Source: Tahibacter aquaticus
GTDB taxonomy: Bacteria > Pseudomonadota > Gammaproteobacteria > Xanthomonadales > Rhodanobacteraceae
Direction: 5' to 3'
NCBI RefSeq assembly: GCF_004363655.1
Contig: NZ_SNZH01000001.1
Coordinates: 178,569 to 242,568 of the forward strand
DNA length: 64,000 bases
Part shown: positions 41,130-48,896 of the stretch, in pieces
Layout: each line of letters opens with the position of its first letter
How positions within the stretch are numbered: position 1 is the first letter of the stretch
Notes under the pieces: model-generated
What the model was told of the DNA's origin: nothing
The model's database searches: none
The model's input: only the letters and a program-made list of their open reading frames with translations
Position numbers and translations under genes: made by a program

Positions 41130-41489
41130 CTAGAGCGAAAGCGCCTGCTCGGCTTCCTGGCAGTTGCGCCGCGCCAGCGCCAGGTTTGATTTTGATTTGT
41201 CCAGAACGAGATAAATAAACAAACCGGGCTTTGACGCCACCGGCCGGATGATGTGGTACTGCTTGCCCAGCGTGATGAGGATGTCTTCGATGGCGTCGTT
41301 GAGGCCCAGGCTCTTCATGGTCTTCATCTTGGCGCGCACGACTTCGGTATTGCCGGCCGCAGCCAGATCCAGATCCAGGCCGGTGCCTGTTCGCCCCAAG
41401 GTCATGCCGCTGTTCGCATCGACCAGCGCGGCGCACATGGCGCCGTCGGACTGCATCAAGGTCGCCAGACTTTCATTGATATTCGCCAC
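41130..41489 (-). CDS. Roadblock/LC7 domain protein A
   Basis: This 119-residue roadblock-fold protein has an N-terminal helix MANINESLATLMQSDGAMCAALVDANSGMT and a YHIIRPVASKPGLFIYLVLDKSK strand-helix region. Roadblock proteins dimerise and regulate small Ras-like GTPases. The start is GTG 41489, supported by AAGGAG nine bases upstream. It is the last gene of a set of one GTPase and two roadblock proteins, 78 bp after the second roadblock gene. Confidence 0.83.
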   Translation of the reverse strand: MANINESLATLMQSDGAMCAALVDANSGMTLGRTGTGLDLDLAAAGNTEVVRAKMKTMKSLGLNDAIEDILITLGKQYHIIRPVASKPGLFIYLVLDKSKSNLALARRNCQEAEQALSL

Positions 41490-41567
41490 GGTGTTCTCCT
41501 TGGTGAACGGTGCACCGATCGGTACCTGCAAGCAGCCCTGGCGCGGTGCGGCGCCTGGACGTTTCAC

Positions 41568-41972
41568 TCATTCGCGGAAAGCGCGCGCAACCGCGCCACA
41601 GAGGTTCTTCGCCGCCCACAGCAGCTGTCCCAGGGTGGAGTGTTCATTGGCCACCACGGCCAGCGACATCGGCGGCTTGGAATCGTGAATGTTCATGATC
41701 ACCACGGTGCCGCTGTCCGATTCGATGATCATGCGGTTGCAGTCGACGATGCCGGCTTCCTTGGCAATGGCCGAGCCGATCGCCGACAGCGAGCTGCCCA
41801 TCGCAGCCAGGCGAGCGGCGCTGCCTTTGCCGGCCTGCAGCGACGCCACCTCGAAACCGTCGGCGCTGAGCAGCACCGCCGAGGCGACGCCGGGCGTGGC
41901 GTTGGCGAAGGTATCCAGCAGCTTCTGCGCGACACCTGTCGCCACGCGTCCGAACCGCGGGTTCGCCGTCAT
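41568..41972 (-). CDS. Roadblock/LC7 domain protein B
   Basis: This 134-residue protein has the roadblock pattern LDTFANATPGVASAVLLSADGFEVASL, then RLAAMGSSLSAIGSAIAKE and GTVVIMNIHDSKPPMSLAVVANEHSTLGQLLW. It overlaps the upstream GTPase gene by 4 bp (ATGA), so the two are translationally coupled and probably form a regulator/GTPase complex. Confidence 0.86.
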   Translation of the reverse strand: MTANPRFGRVATGVAQKLLDTFANATPGVASAVLLSADGFEVASLQAGKGSAARLAAMGSSLSAIGSAIAKEAGIVDCNRMIIESDSGTVVIMNIHDSKPPMSLAVVANEHSTLGQLLWAAKNLCGAVARAFRE

Positions 41973-42520
41973 GCATTCATCCTCGTGGGGTCAGCCATTT
42001 CCAGCAGGCATAGCAAGGTGTCGATCAGCAGCAGCACGTCGTCGCGGCGGCGCACGTCGACACCGAAAGTCGGCAAGGTCAGGCCACGGCTTTCCAGGCG
42101 CTGCACGAACGCATCCAGCGGATGCGCGCCAGCCTCGCCGCTGCGGCCTACACCGATCACGATGGGCATGCGCCGGCCGGCGCCGAAGGCATCGACGAAG
42201 GCATCCAGCTGCACCAGCGCATCGGCCTGCGCCGCATCGACCAGCACGATCACGCCAGCGGCATTGGTGCCGAGAATTTCCCACATGAAGCGGAAGCGCA
42301 GTTGTCCCGGCGTGCCGTACAGACGCACGCCGGTGTTCTCGTCGATGGCGATGCGGCCGTAGTCCAGGCCGGCCGTGGTCAAGGCCTTGTCGTGCGCGTC
42401 GTGATCGGTGTTGATCACATCGGTGGATACCGGTGCCTCGTCGCTGATCGCGGCGATCGCAGTGGTCTTGCCCGCGCCCATGGGACCGGTGAAGACAATT
42501 TTGAACTCATGCTCGCTCAT
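41969..42520 (-). CDS. MglA-like small GTPase of a roadblock module
   Basis: This 183-residue P-loop GTPase has GPMGAGKTT (12-20), an effector/switch I region with VINTDHD...DYGRI, and switch II with LYGTPGQLRFRFMWE. The base-recognition NKxD motif is not present; the equivalent strand reads IVIGVGRSGEAG, as in other predicted GTPases of this type. MglA-like enzymes control polarity and motility with roadblock partners; a similar role is inferred from context. It is separated from the receiver-like gene by the MITE-like element. Confidence 0.85.
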   Translation of the reverse strand: MSEHEFKIVFTGPMGAGKTTAIAAISDEAPVSTDVINTDHDAHDKALTTAGLDYGRIAIDENTGVRLYGTPGQLRFRFMWEILGTNAAGVIVLVDAAQADALVQLDAFVDAFGAGRRMPIVIGVGRSGEAGAHPLDAFVQRLESRGLTLPTFGVDVRRRDDVLLLIDTLLCLLEMADPTRMNA

Positions 42521-42523
42521 GCC

Positions 42524-42691
42524 CTAGTAGCCTGTACCGGACAAATGGGTAGTGAGATCGCGAAGGACTGGCCGTGCAGGACGCCGCTGCGGAGCGACGC
42601 CAATAGCCCCTGCTATTGGCCGAGCGAGCAGCAAGTCCTGCGTGGCCAGGAGGAGCGAGCTGCTAGCGATTTGTCCGTTACAGACCACTAG
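42524..42691. mobile_element. 168-bp MITE-like palindromic element
   Basis: 23-bp terminal inverted repeats (42524-42546 and 42669-42691) match at 20 positions, and both ends read CTAG, a possible target duplication or part of the TIR. Inside are further nested pairings: GCAGGAC/GTCCTGC flanked by GGCC, and a central perfect hairpin GCCAATAGC/GCTATTGGC (loop CCCT). There is no open frame for a transposase. The right end contains the TAG stop codon of the gene at 42688-43644, so insertion has shaped the end of that gene. Confidence 0.7.
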
Positions 42692-43644
42692 CCCGTCAGG
42701 CCCAGGCGCGAGCGCAGGCCGCGGATCAGGCCGCCCAGGCGTGCCGCAGAATTTGCTACAAAGGTATTCGTAGCATCGTTGGCGGCGATTGCTTCGTTGC
42801 TCGAATGCAGTACGCCGGAGAGTGCGCAGGCATTGAGAAACCGGTCGACGCGACCGGCAGACTGGCGCGAGGTTTCGATCAGCCGCGTGCGGCTGTAGCT
42901 GCCGTGAGTGAGCAGCGCCGCCAGGGCGAGCTGGTCGCGCGTGCCGCGCAGGCGGCCGAAATCGGGCCAGCGCCGCAGGCGGTGCGCAGCCTGCCTGTCC
43001 AGCCAGGGCGCCGGCGTTTCCGGTCCGTGCAGCCCGGTGAACCAGGCCAGTTCGAACACCGGCCGGCATTCGAACTGCGCCGGCGGTGTCTGGCTGCTGA
43101 GCACGAGGGCCGGCAGGTCCAGCGCGGTGTGGGCCAGCCGCTGCGCCATATCCGTGCTGGCGTAGTAGGCGGACAGGTCGTCGCGCACGAACAGACGTTC
43201 ATGGCCATGGCCGGCGACATAGAACTGGCCCGAGGACGAACTGCGCGCAAGCAGACGCAGCGACTCGGCAAATCCCCAGCTCGCATCGCCGATGCGATGC
43301 GTTGGACGTGCCGGCTCATTGGGCGCCGCACCGGCCAAGGCCAGGTCGACATCATCGAGCACGCCGAGCAGCTGCATCACACGAAACGGGTGGTGCAAGG
43401 TGTAGGGCGTCAGCGGCCGCGTGGCAGCGCCTTCGTAGACGGCTATCAGCGGCTTGTTGGTACGCGCCCACGGCTTTACAACTTCCTCGCCGGAATGCAC
43501 GCCGGCCAGCAATACGTCGGCCTCATCCGGCGCTGCCAGTGTCCAGCTGATACCACCGCGGCCATCGACGATCCTGAGCATCGAGCGAAAGGCGTGACTT
43601 GCATCGTCGGCGAGCCCGACGACAGCTATTTTGCGCTTTCTCAT
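42688..43644 (-). CDS. Receiver-like domain protein of the roadblock/GTPase module
   Basis: This 318-residue protein has an N-terminal alpha/beta segment (KIAVVGLADDASHAFRSML, ADVLLAGV, KPLIAVYEGA) that resembles a degenerate response-regulator receiver lacking the canonical phosphoacceptor context. The C-terminal RLRRWPDFGRLRGTRDQLALAALL...SGRVDRFLNACALSGVL segment looks like a helical or winged-helix domain. It precedes the GTPase/roadblock genes on the same strand. Starts at 43650 or 43644 are possible; the latter has a G-rich site at suitable spacing. The stop codon lies in the MITE-like element. Confidence 0.65.
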   Translation of the reverse strand: MRKRKIAVVGLADDASHAFRSMLRIVDGRGGISWTLAAPDEADVLLAGVHSGEEVVKPWARTNKPLIAVYEGAATRPLTPYTLHHPFRVMQLLGVLDDVDLALAGAAPNEPARPTHRIGDASWGFAESLRLLARSSSSGQFYVAGHGHERLFVRDDLSAYYASTDMAQRLAHTALDLPALVLSSQTPPAQFECRPVFELAWFTGLHGPETPAPWLDRQAAHRLRRWPDFGRLRGTRDQLALAALLTHGSYSRTRLIETSRQSAGRVDRFLNACALSGVLHSSNEAIAANDATNTFVANSAARLGGLIRGLRSRLGLTG

Positions 43645-43960
43645 CCGCATCCCCCCCGAAATCCGAGGCCGGTACGCCAGCAATCCCTGCAACACGCCGA
43701 AATCGATTCTGCCGCAATGTGAAATGCGACAAAAAAGCCGGTCAACGGGGTCTTTTCTGCTGCGTGCGGTCTCAGTTTATCATCGTAAAAAAAACTTTGT
43801 ACAGGTTTACTTATATCTACACGGGTACGCACAAGCGGACGAAAGCACCATTTATGCCAGAAATGTGGCATTTTCGTCCGCATTGGCTGCAGCGCGGCGA
43901 TGCCGGCCAGGAACGGTCCGGGCTAGTGCCCTACGTGCAAATGCGAGGCCGGCGCGGCCG

Positions 43961-44077
43961 CTACGTTCGTCTATGCAGGTCGGCGGACGGGGGGAGCCGC
44001 CGGAGGGCGGCGGCCGCGCGAACAGCCAGGCGGGAAGGATGAGCTGCACGGAAACGTGCCAGCGGAATCATTGCCAT
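43961..44077 (-). CDS. Possible 38-residue small protein
   Basis: ATG 44077 is preceded by GGGAGAGG at suitable spacing and encodes MAMIPLARFRAAHPSR followed by an Arg/Ala-rich sequence ending SADLHRRT. No family is recognised. It could be a leader peptide or chance; composition is typical of shadow frames in this genome, so the call depends mainly on the ribosome binding site. Confidence 0.25.
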   Translation of the reverse strand: MAMIPLARFRAAHPSRLAVRAAAALRRLPPSADLHRRT

Positions 44078-44283
44078 TTGCGCCTCTCCCTGAAATGAGG
44101 CTGCCACGAAACCGCGCGGCATCGGTTGGCCGGCGCACCGCGCGGGCCCTTGCGAAAGACGATGGAGCGAATCGGAGCGGGCGTTCGTGGAGCTTTCGAA
44201 AAATGCACCGGGAAGCGCTATCCGCAACAAGATTAGGAATGAATTTGTTGCCCCCCGGCGAAGCCAATGAAAATCTTTTTCCG

Positions 44284-44315
44284 GCCTTTTTTCAAGGCTT
44301 TTTTGCGTTTTTTTT
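44284..44315 (+). terminator. Weak terminator-like hairpin with long T tracts
   Basis: GCCTT/AAGGC with a TTTTC loop is followed by six T, GCG and eight T. The stem is short. If real, it would end an unidentified plus-strand transcript from the intergenic region. Confidence 0.35.
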
Positions 44316-44586
44316 CTCGACGCGCAAATCTCTGCGCCACTGCAACATCATAACCAAGGCGACTGGTTTCTATACCTTCATACCTGCCAGTTGGTGTTTG
44401 TACGGAATCAATCACTTGGGCCTGCCGCAGCGGGCCTCGACGGGCGATCAGGCGCGCTTCGCCGCCCTGTCGAAGCTGTAGTGCGATGCGCTAATCTGGC
44501 GCCTGGGGACAACAATGGCCCGCCAGCTGCAATCGGGACAAAGCCCGGCTGCAATCACCGCGCAGCCGCATGCAAGAGCCGAACGA

Positions 44587-45807
44587 ATGACCGACCCTGC
44601 ACCGACTGCCGCACCCGTGGCGGAAAAACAGCGCCACGACGTACTCGACAGCCTGCGCGGCGTCGCCCTGTTCGGCGTGCTGCTGGTCAACCTCCGCGAT
44701 TTCTCGCTGTATGGCCTGCTGACGGCCGAGGCGCGCGAGGCACTGCCGACGGCAGCGCTGGACCGTGCCCTCGACGTCGTCATGGCCGCACTGATCGACA
44801 TCAAGGCGGCAACCTTGTTCTCGCTGCTGTTCGGCGTCGGCTTCGCGCTGCAGATGCAGCGCGCCGGCACGGACGGCGACGCGACCACGCGCTACCTGCG
44901 TCGCTTGCTGTTGCTGCTGCTGATCGGCATTGCCCATGCCTGGCTGCTGTGGTGGGGCGACATCCTGCGCTACTACGCCATGCTGGGCTTGCTGCTGGTG
45001 CCGCTGGGACGCTGTACTGCGCGCCAGCTCGCCATCGCCGGCGCCGTTGTCGCGCTGTTCGCCCTGCCTCTGCTGCGGCCGTGGATAGTGCCGCTGCTGC
45101 CCGGCCTGATGCCTGCCGACCAGGCTGCCGCCGCGGCCTTCGCCGCGTTCAGCGGCGACCAGGTCGGCGATGCGCTCGCGGCCAATCTCGACTACGACCT
45201 GCGTATGCGCCTGGCCAACTGGAGCCTGGCGTTCTTCGTGCTGGGCCGCCTGCTGCTGGGCGCTGCACTGGGTTTTGCCGGCGTGCTGCAGCAGCCGCAA
45301 CAGCATCTGCATTTCTGGCGCCGCCTGCTGCAGGCCGGCGCGGGCGCGGGAGTGGCGCTGACCGCCTTCGTGCTGCTGCGCGATCACGGCCTGCTGTTTG
45401 CCGACGGCTGGTGGACATCGACTGCGGCGCGCAGCGTTTCCAGCGTGCTGCGCAGTGCCAGCTCCATCGCCATGGCGCTGGCTTACATGGCTGCGCTGGT
45501 GCTGCTGTTCCAGCAGGCGCGCTGGCGCCGGCTGCTGTTGTGGTTTGCACCGGTGGGACGCATGGCCCTGAGCAATTATCTGGGCCAGAGCCTGCTCGGC
45601 ATCCTGCTGTTCTACGGAATAGGCCTGGGCCTGGGCCCGCGACTGGGACTCAGCGGCATCGTGCTGGCGACGCTGCTGATCTACAGCACGCAGGTCTGGC
45701 TGAGCCGGCTCTGGCTGCGCCGCTTCCGCTTCGGCCCGGCCGAATGGCTATGGCGCAGCGCCACCTACGGCCGGCTGCAGCCGATGCGCAGGCTTGCCGC
45801 GGCCTGA
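44587..45807 (+). CDS. DUF418 (YeiB-like) multi-pass membrane protein
   Basis: This 406-residue protein has about ten membrane helices. Family landmarks are DVLDSLRGVALFGVLLVNLRDFS at the N-terminus, KAATLFSLLFGVGFALQMQR, ALSNYLGQSLLGILLFYGIGLGL and the C-terminal WLSRLWLRRFRFGPAEWLWRSATYGRLQPMR of the DUF418 domain. Function is unknown; a link to acyltransferase-like folds or transport has been suggested for relatives. An alternative ATG at 44515 would add 24 residues; the second ATG was preferred because homology starts shortly after it. Confidence 0.87.
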   Translation: MTDPAPTAAPVAEKQRHDVLDSLRGVALFGVLLVNLRDFSLYGLLTAEAREALPTAALDRALDVVMAALIDIKAATLFSLLFGVGFALQMQRAGTDGDATTRYLRRLLLLLLIGIAHAWLLWWGDILRYYAMLGLLLVPLGRCTARQLAIAGAVVALFALPLLRPWIVPLLPGLMPADQAAAAAFAAFSGDQVGDALAANLDYDLRMRLANWSLAFFVLGRLLLGAALGFAGVLQQPQQHLHFWRRLLQAGAGAGVALTAFVLLRDHGLLFADGWWTSTAARSVSSVLRSASSIAMALAYMAALVLLFQQARWRRLLLWFAPVGRMALSNYLGQSLLGILLFYGIGLGLGPRLGLSGIVLATLLIYSTQVWLSRLWLRRFRFGPAEWLWRSATYGRLQPMRRLAAA

Positions 45808-45866
45808 CGATTCGCCAGGCCGTTGAATCCCTGCAAGAATTTTCAAATGGCGGAACGGCCCTGGCG

Positions 45867-46496
45867 TTACTTCGGCAATTCCAGCTTCAGGCTTTTCCAG
45901 AATTTCTGCAGCATGGCCACGTCGGCGGGCTCGCGGTCGTCTTCCATCATGCTGATGACCAGATAGCCGCCCTTGCTGCTGCCCGTGGCGAGTACATAGC
46001 GGTCCCAGGACTCGCCCGCAGACTCGGTACGCGCAAGCTTGCCCTTGAGCTCGCTGCCATCGGCCAGCGTGCGGCTGGCCGCACTGATCTTGCGCTGGTA
46101 GCCCGCAGCGACTTCTTCGTCGGTCATCTCGCTGACCATGAGGTCGACCAGCGCGGTCGGGTCGACGCCTTCATAACGCTGCACCAGCACGCCGTTGCCG
46201 TTGGCCGACACCATCATGATCTGGCGCACGCGCTTGTCCACGTCGCTGGCAGTGGGCTGCACGGCAGCCGGATGGTCGAAGGCCATGCCGCGATCGCGGA
46301 AGGTCTGTTCGGCCTTGCGGGCCAGACGCACCTTCACCTGGCGGCCGTCGTCGAGCGTGATCTGGGTATCCTGGTCCAGGTCCAGTTCGGTCTGCTTGCC
46401 GCCGATGTCCAGAACATAACCGCCGGCGGTGGCTGCGTTGGCCAGCAGCAGGCCGGCGCCAAGCAGAAGTACACGAATGCAGGAATAGAGGCGCAT
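45867..46496 (-). CDS. Exported protein of unknown function
   Basis: This 209-residue protein has a signal peptide (MRLYSCIRVLLLGAGLLLANAATA). The mature part contains YVLDIGGKQTELDLDQDTQITLDDGRQVKV, a Thr/Asp-rich beta segment, and a region with YLVISMMEDDREPADVAMLQKFWKSLKLEL. It may be a periplasmic protein with a PsbP/MOG1-like fold (inference). The start at 46496 was selected for the signal peptide over an open frame starting at 46700. Confidence 0.7.
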   Translation of the reverse strand: MRLYSCIRVLLLGAGLLLANAATAGGYVLDIGGKQTELDLDQDTQITLDDGRQVKVRLARKAEQTFRDRGMAFDHPAAVQPTASDVDKRVRQIMMVSANGNGVLVQRYEGVDPTALVDLMVSEMTDEEVAAGYQRKISAASRTLADGSELKGKLARTESAGESWDRYVLATGSSKGGYLVISMMEDDREPADVAMLQKFWKSLKLELPK

Positions 46497-46780
46497 GGGC
46501 GTGTTCGTGATGGAGGACGCATGATTGTACGGCCTGGCCTTGCCAAGCACCCGCCGGGCTTCTATCGTCGTTGCTGCGTTGCAGGCCGGCGTCTGCGCAC
46601 GAGGAAAGCGTTGAAGATCACAGCATTGGCTTTGGCGGGCAGCCCGCAACCAGCGGGCACCGGCAGCAGGACGCGCACGGTCCGGGTATTCGCCAGTCAC
46701 GGCGGCCTGTGGCCCGGCGCGAACGCGGTCGCTACCTACCGTTTCCGATCTTCCCGACCCGGGCTGGCCAAGGAGGCTGC

Positions 46781-47101
46781 ATGAGTTACGCGGAAAAACG
46801 TCGCCATCCGCGCCTGTCGATATTCTCGGCCGCGATGCTGGTACTGCAGGACGAAGGCTTCCTCAGCGAGGTGAAGGATCTGTCCCAGGGCGGCGCGCGC
46901 GTGGCACTGCCGCGCAACTGGAACCTGCCCATCGCCACGCAGTGCCAGCTGTTTCTGATCTTCGATCAGGAAACCGTGATCGGTCTGCGCGTGCGCGTGG
47001 TGCGCGTCGGCAGCGACGACCTGGGCCTGGAATTCATGCCGGACCAGGAAGAGCGGGTTGCCGCCGTGCTGTACGAATCGCGCTTCATCGAGCAGGAGTA
47101 G
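46781..47101 (+). CDS. PilZ-domain protein (c-di-GMP binding)
   Basis: This 106-residue stand-alone PilZ domain carries both c-di-GMP motifs: R7-R-H-P-R11 (RxxxR) and DLSQGGARV (D/NxSxxG). AAGGAGG lies upstream of the ATG. PilZ proteins translate c-di-GMP levels into motility, adhesion or polysaccharide output; type IV pilus genes are in the same window, but direct coupling is not shown. It is 9 bp from the DUF486 gene and probably shares its transcript. Confidence 0.9.
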   Translation: MSYAEKRRHPRLSIFSAAMLVLQDEGFLSEVKDLSQGGARVALPRNWNLPIATQCQLFLIFDQETVIGLRVRVVRVGSDDLGLEFMPDQEERVAAVLYESRFIEQE

Positions 47102-47110
47102 CACGCCCCC

Positions 47111-47449
47111 ATGAGCAGCTATCTCACGCCCATTCTGTTGCTGCTGGCGTCGAACGTGTTCATGACCTTCGCCTGGTACGGCCACCTGAAGTTCACCGAC
47201 CGGCCGCTGTGGATCGTGATCGGGGTCAGCTGGGGCATCGCCTTCTTCGAATACTGCCTGCAGGTGCCGGCAAATCGCTACGGCATCGCCGTGTTCAACC
47301 CGGCGCAGCTCAAGACGCTGCAGGAAATCATCACCCTGGTCGTGTTCGTGGCCTTCTCGGTGTTCTATCTCGATGCGCCGATCAAGTGGAACCACCTGGT
47401 CGGCTTTGGCCTGATCGTGGTGGCGAGCTTCTTCATCTTTCTCGACTGA
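47111..47449 (+). CDS. DUF486 small DMT-like membrane protein
   Basis: This 112-residue protein has four membrane helices, with MTFAWYGHLKF, WGIAFFEYCLQVPANRYG and FNPAQLKTLQEIITLVVFVAFSVFYL, which are diagnostic for DUF486, a family related to small multidrug-resistance-type transporters. No substrate is known. Confidence 0.92.
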   Translation: MSSYLTPILLLLASNVFMTFAWYGHLKFTDRPLWIVIGVSWGIAFFEYCLQVPANRYGIAVFNPAQLKTLQEIITLVVFVAFSVFYLDAPIKWNHLVGFGLIVVASFFIFLD

Positions 47450-47616
47450 AGGCGCGGTCACGGCCGCCACGTGTCGCCGCATCGAACAGATTCCCGGTGG
47501 TCTTGCCGTCCAAGCCGCAGTGCGAGCACGCGCGGCAGCAGCATAGTGAGTTGCCGCGACGGCGTAGCGCATTGAAAGACAGCGGAATTATTCAACTGCG
47601 GCGGCAGCGCGGAAGA

Positions 47617-47946
47617 TCAGAAGCGGATTCGCCCGGTCAGCATGTCGCGCAGCATCACCCAGTCGCCGGCAAAGCTGTAGAGCGGATGCTTGAAAGTGGC
47701 CGGACGGTTTTTCTCGAAGAAGAAATGACCGATCCAGGCAAAGCCATAGCCGCTGAACAAGGCGCCCAGCGCCCATAGCGCATTGCCGCTGATCAGAGCC
47801 GTTGCCAGAAAAACCAGCGCGAGCGAGCTGCCGGCATAGTGCAGGCGGCGGCAGACAATATTGCTGTGCTCGGCAAGATAGTAAGGATAGAACTCGCCGA
47901 AGCTGGCAAACGAGCGCGCCGGGGACGGGGTTTCGGACTGGGACAT
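47617..47946 (-). CDS. DUF962 / Mpo1-like membrane protein
   Basis: This 109-residue protein contains FGEFYPYYLAEHSNIVCRRLHYAGS, which has the conserved YLxxHxxxxxRxxHxxG pattern, and GYGFAWIGHFFFEKNRPATFKHPLYSF. The yeast relative Mpo1 is an Fe-dependent dioxygenase of 2-hydroxy fatty acids; both histidine motifs are present, but the reaction here is inferred. The ATG at 47946 with GGAG upstream is preferred over a longer frame. Confidence 0.9.
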   Translation of the reverse strand: MSQSETPSPARSFASFGEFYPYYLAEHSNIVCRRLHYAGSSLALVFLATALISGNALWALGALFSGYGFAWIGHFFFEKNRPATFKHPLYSFAGDWVMLRDMLTGRIRF

Positions 47947-48105
47947 GGCGCGGTCTCCGCTACGCAATGGCATGAAGGACGGCAAGGCTGAATGGAAAGC
48001 CAAGGCCGACGATACTGCGCCCGTCGCGCGGGCGCCAGGCGTCAACCCGCGCCAGCCAGGGGCGTTGTGGGCAGTCACATCCCGCCCCTCCACTGGAGTC
48101 AGCTC

Positions 48106-48546
48106 ATGCGCCGTCCCGTACTTGCCCTTGCCCTCGCCGCCCTGTTCGCCGCCGGCGGCAGTGCCTTTCTCGCCACCACGACTACGGCCCAGGCCGCCAG
48201 CAATGCGCCGGCTGACATGGCCGCCGCCCAGGACGGACCGCAAGCCGCCCCGCACCGTGGTCAGCGTCACGGCCGCGGCAATTTCGCCGGCCGCCAGGGC
48301 GGTGGCCCCGTCGCCATGGCCATGCGCGACCTGCGTGCCCTGGAACGCCTGTATCTGCTCGATGGCCGCGGCAAGGACATCGAAGGCTTGTATCGCGACG
48401 TACTGGCCAGGACGCAGAACCCGGCCATCCGCCAGTTCGCCTACGGCCGCATCGCCCGCAACGAGCTCAAGCCGGCCGATGCCGGCAAAGCCATCACGAC
48501 CTTGCGCCAGAGCCTGGACGAAAACCTCAAGCGCCTGCCGCAGTAG
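48106..48546 (+). CDS. Exported protein of unknown function
   Basis: This 146-residue protein has a signal peptide (residues 1 to about 30), a His/Arg/Gly-rich linker (APHRGQRHGRGNF, possibly metal- or acid-binding) and a helical C-terminal domain (MAMRDLRALERLYLLDGRGKDIE, RQFAYGRIARNELKPADAGKAI). GGAG lies before the ATG. I recognise similar exported proteins in Xanthomonadales but no function. Two hairpins follow the stop. Confidence 0.75.
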   Translation: MRRPVLALALAALFAAGGSAFLATTTTAQAASNAPADMAAAQDGPQAAPHRGQRHGRGNFAGRQGGGPVAMAMRDLRALERLYLLDGRGKDIEGLYRDVLARTQNPAIRQFAYGRIARNELKPADAGKAITTLRQSLDENLKRLPQ

Positions 48547-48660
48547 CCCGCAGCCGCCGTTCCAGTTGCGCAAAATTGCACGCTGCGGCACTGCAACCCG
48601 ATACGCCCGGCGCGCATCTTAGGAACCGGAAGACGGATCTCCTACCGTCGACCAACCCGC

Positions 48661-48722
48661 CGGAAAGCCGCCCCCATCGGCTTTCCGACTCCCCAACGGG
48701 CGCCGCAAGGCGCCCGTTCTTC
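48661..48722 (+). terminator. Tandem hairpins, probable terminator
   Basis: CGGAAAGCC/GGCTTTCCG (48661-48669/48679-48687) is followed by AACGGGCGCC/GGCGCCCGTT (about 48695-48720, loop GCAA) with a short T stretch. They lie about 115 bp after the exported-protein gene. Confidence 0.6.
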
Positions 48723-48852
48723 GCCGGGCGCCCGCACGTTTGCGAAAATGCACAAGACGAAAAAACCATTGGTTCAATAAGCGGCAAATACAACGCGACC
48801 GACGCAATGCACCGCGAAGTATCGGACAGTACAGCCCGGACCTGGCCGCGGC

Positions 48853-48896
48853 GGCGCAATTCGCTGCGCTCATCGCGCCCGGCCATCGCGCCCTAC
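48853..48896. repeat. REP-like unit overlapping the mazG stop codon
   Basis: GGCGCAATTCGCTGCGCTCATCG and a following GCGCCCTAC match the units at 19058-19090 and 40317-40348. Its right end overlaps the TAG stop codon of mazG (48893-48895), so the element lies at the immediate 3' end of the nudE-cysQ-mazG operon. Confidence 0.65.

Larger units (their letters stand above)
43645..44586. other. Long, partly AT-rich intergenic region
   Basis: There are 940 bp without a confident gene. 43740-43860 is AT-rich, with an A8 tract and TTTGTACAGGTTTACTTATA, probably the promoter of the receiver-like gene on the minus strand. 43961-44077 may encode a 38-residue peptide. 44270-44330 is T-rich and contains a weak terminator-like hairpin on the plus strand. 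The composition differs from the GC-rich surroundings and may mark an old insertion. Confidence 0.45.

Noticed and set aside
44233-44415. Lys-rich 60-residue minus-strand frame
   Set aside because: The lysines come from reading the T tracts in reverse; there is no ribosome binding site and only a GTG start.
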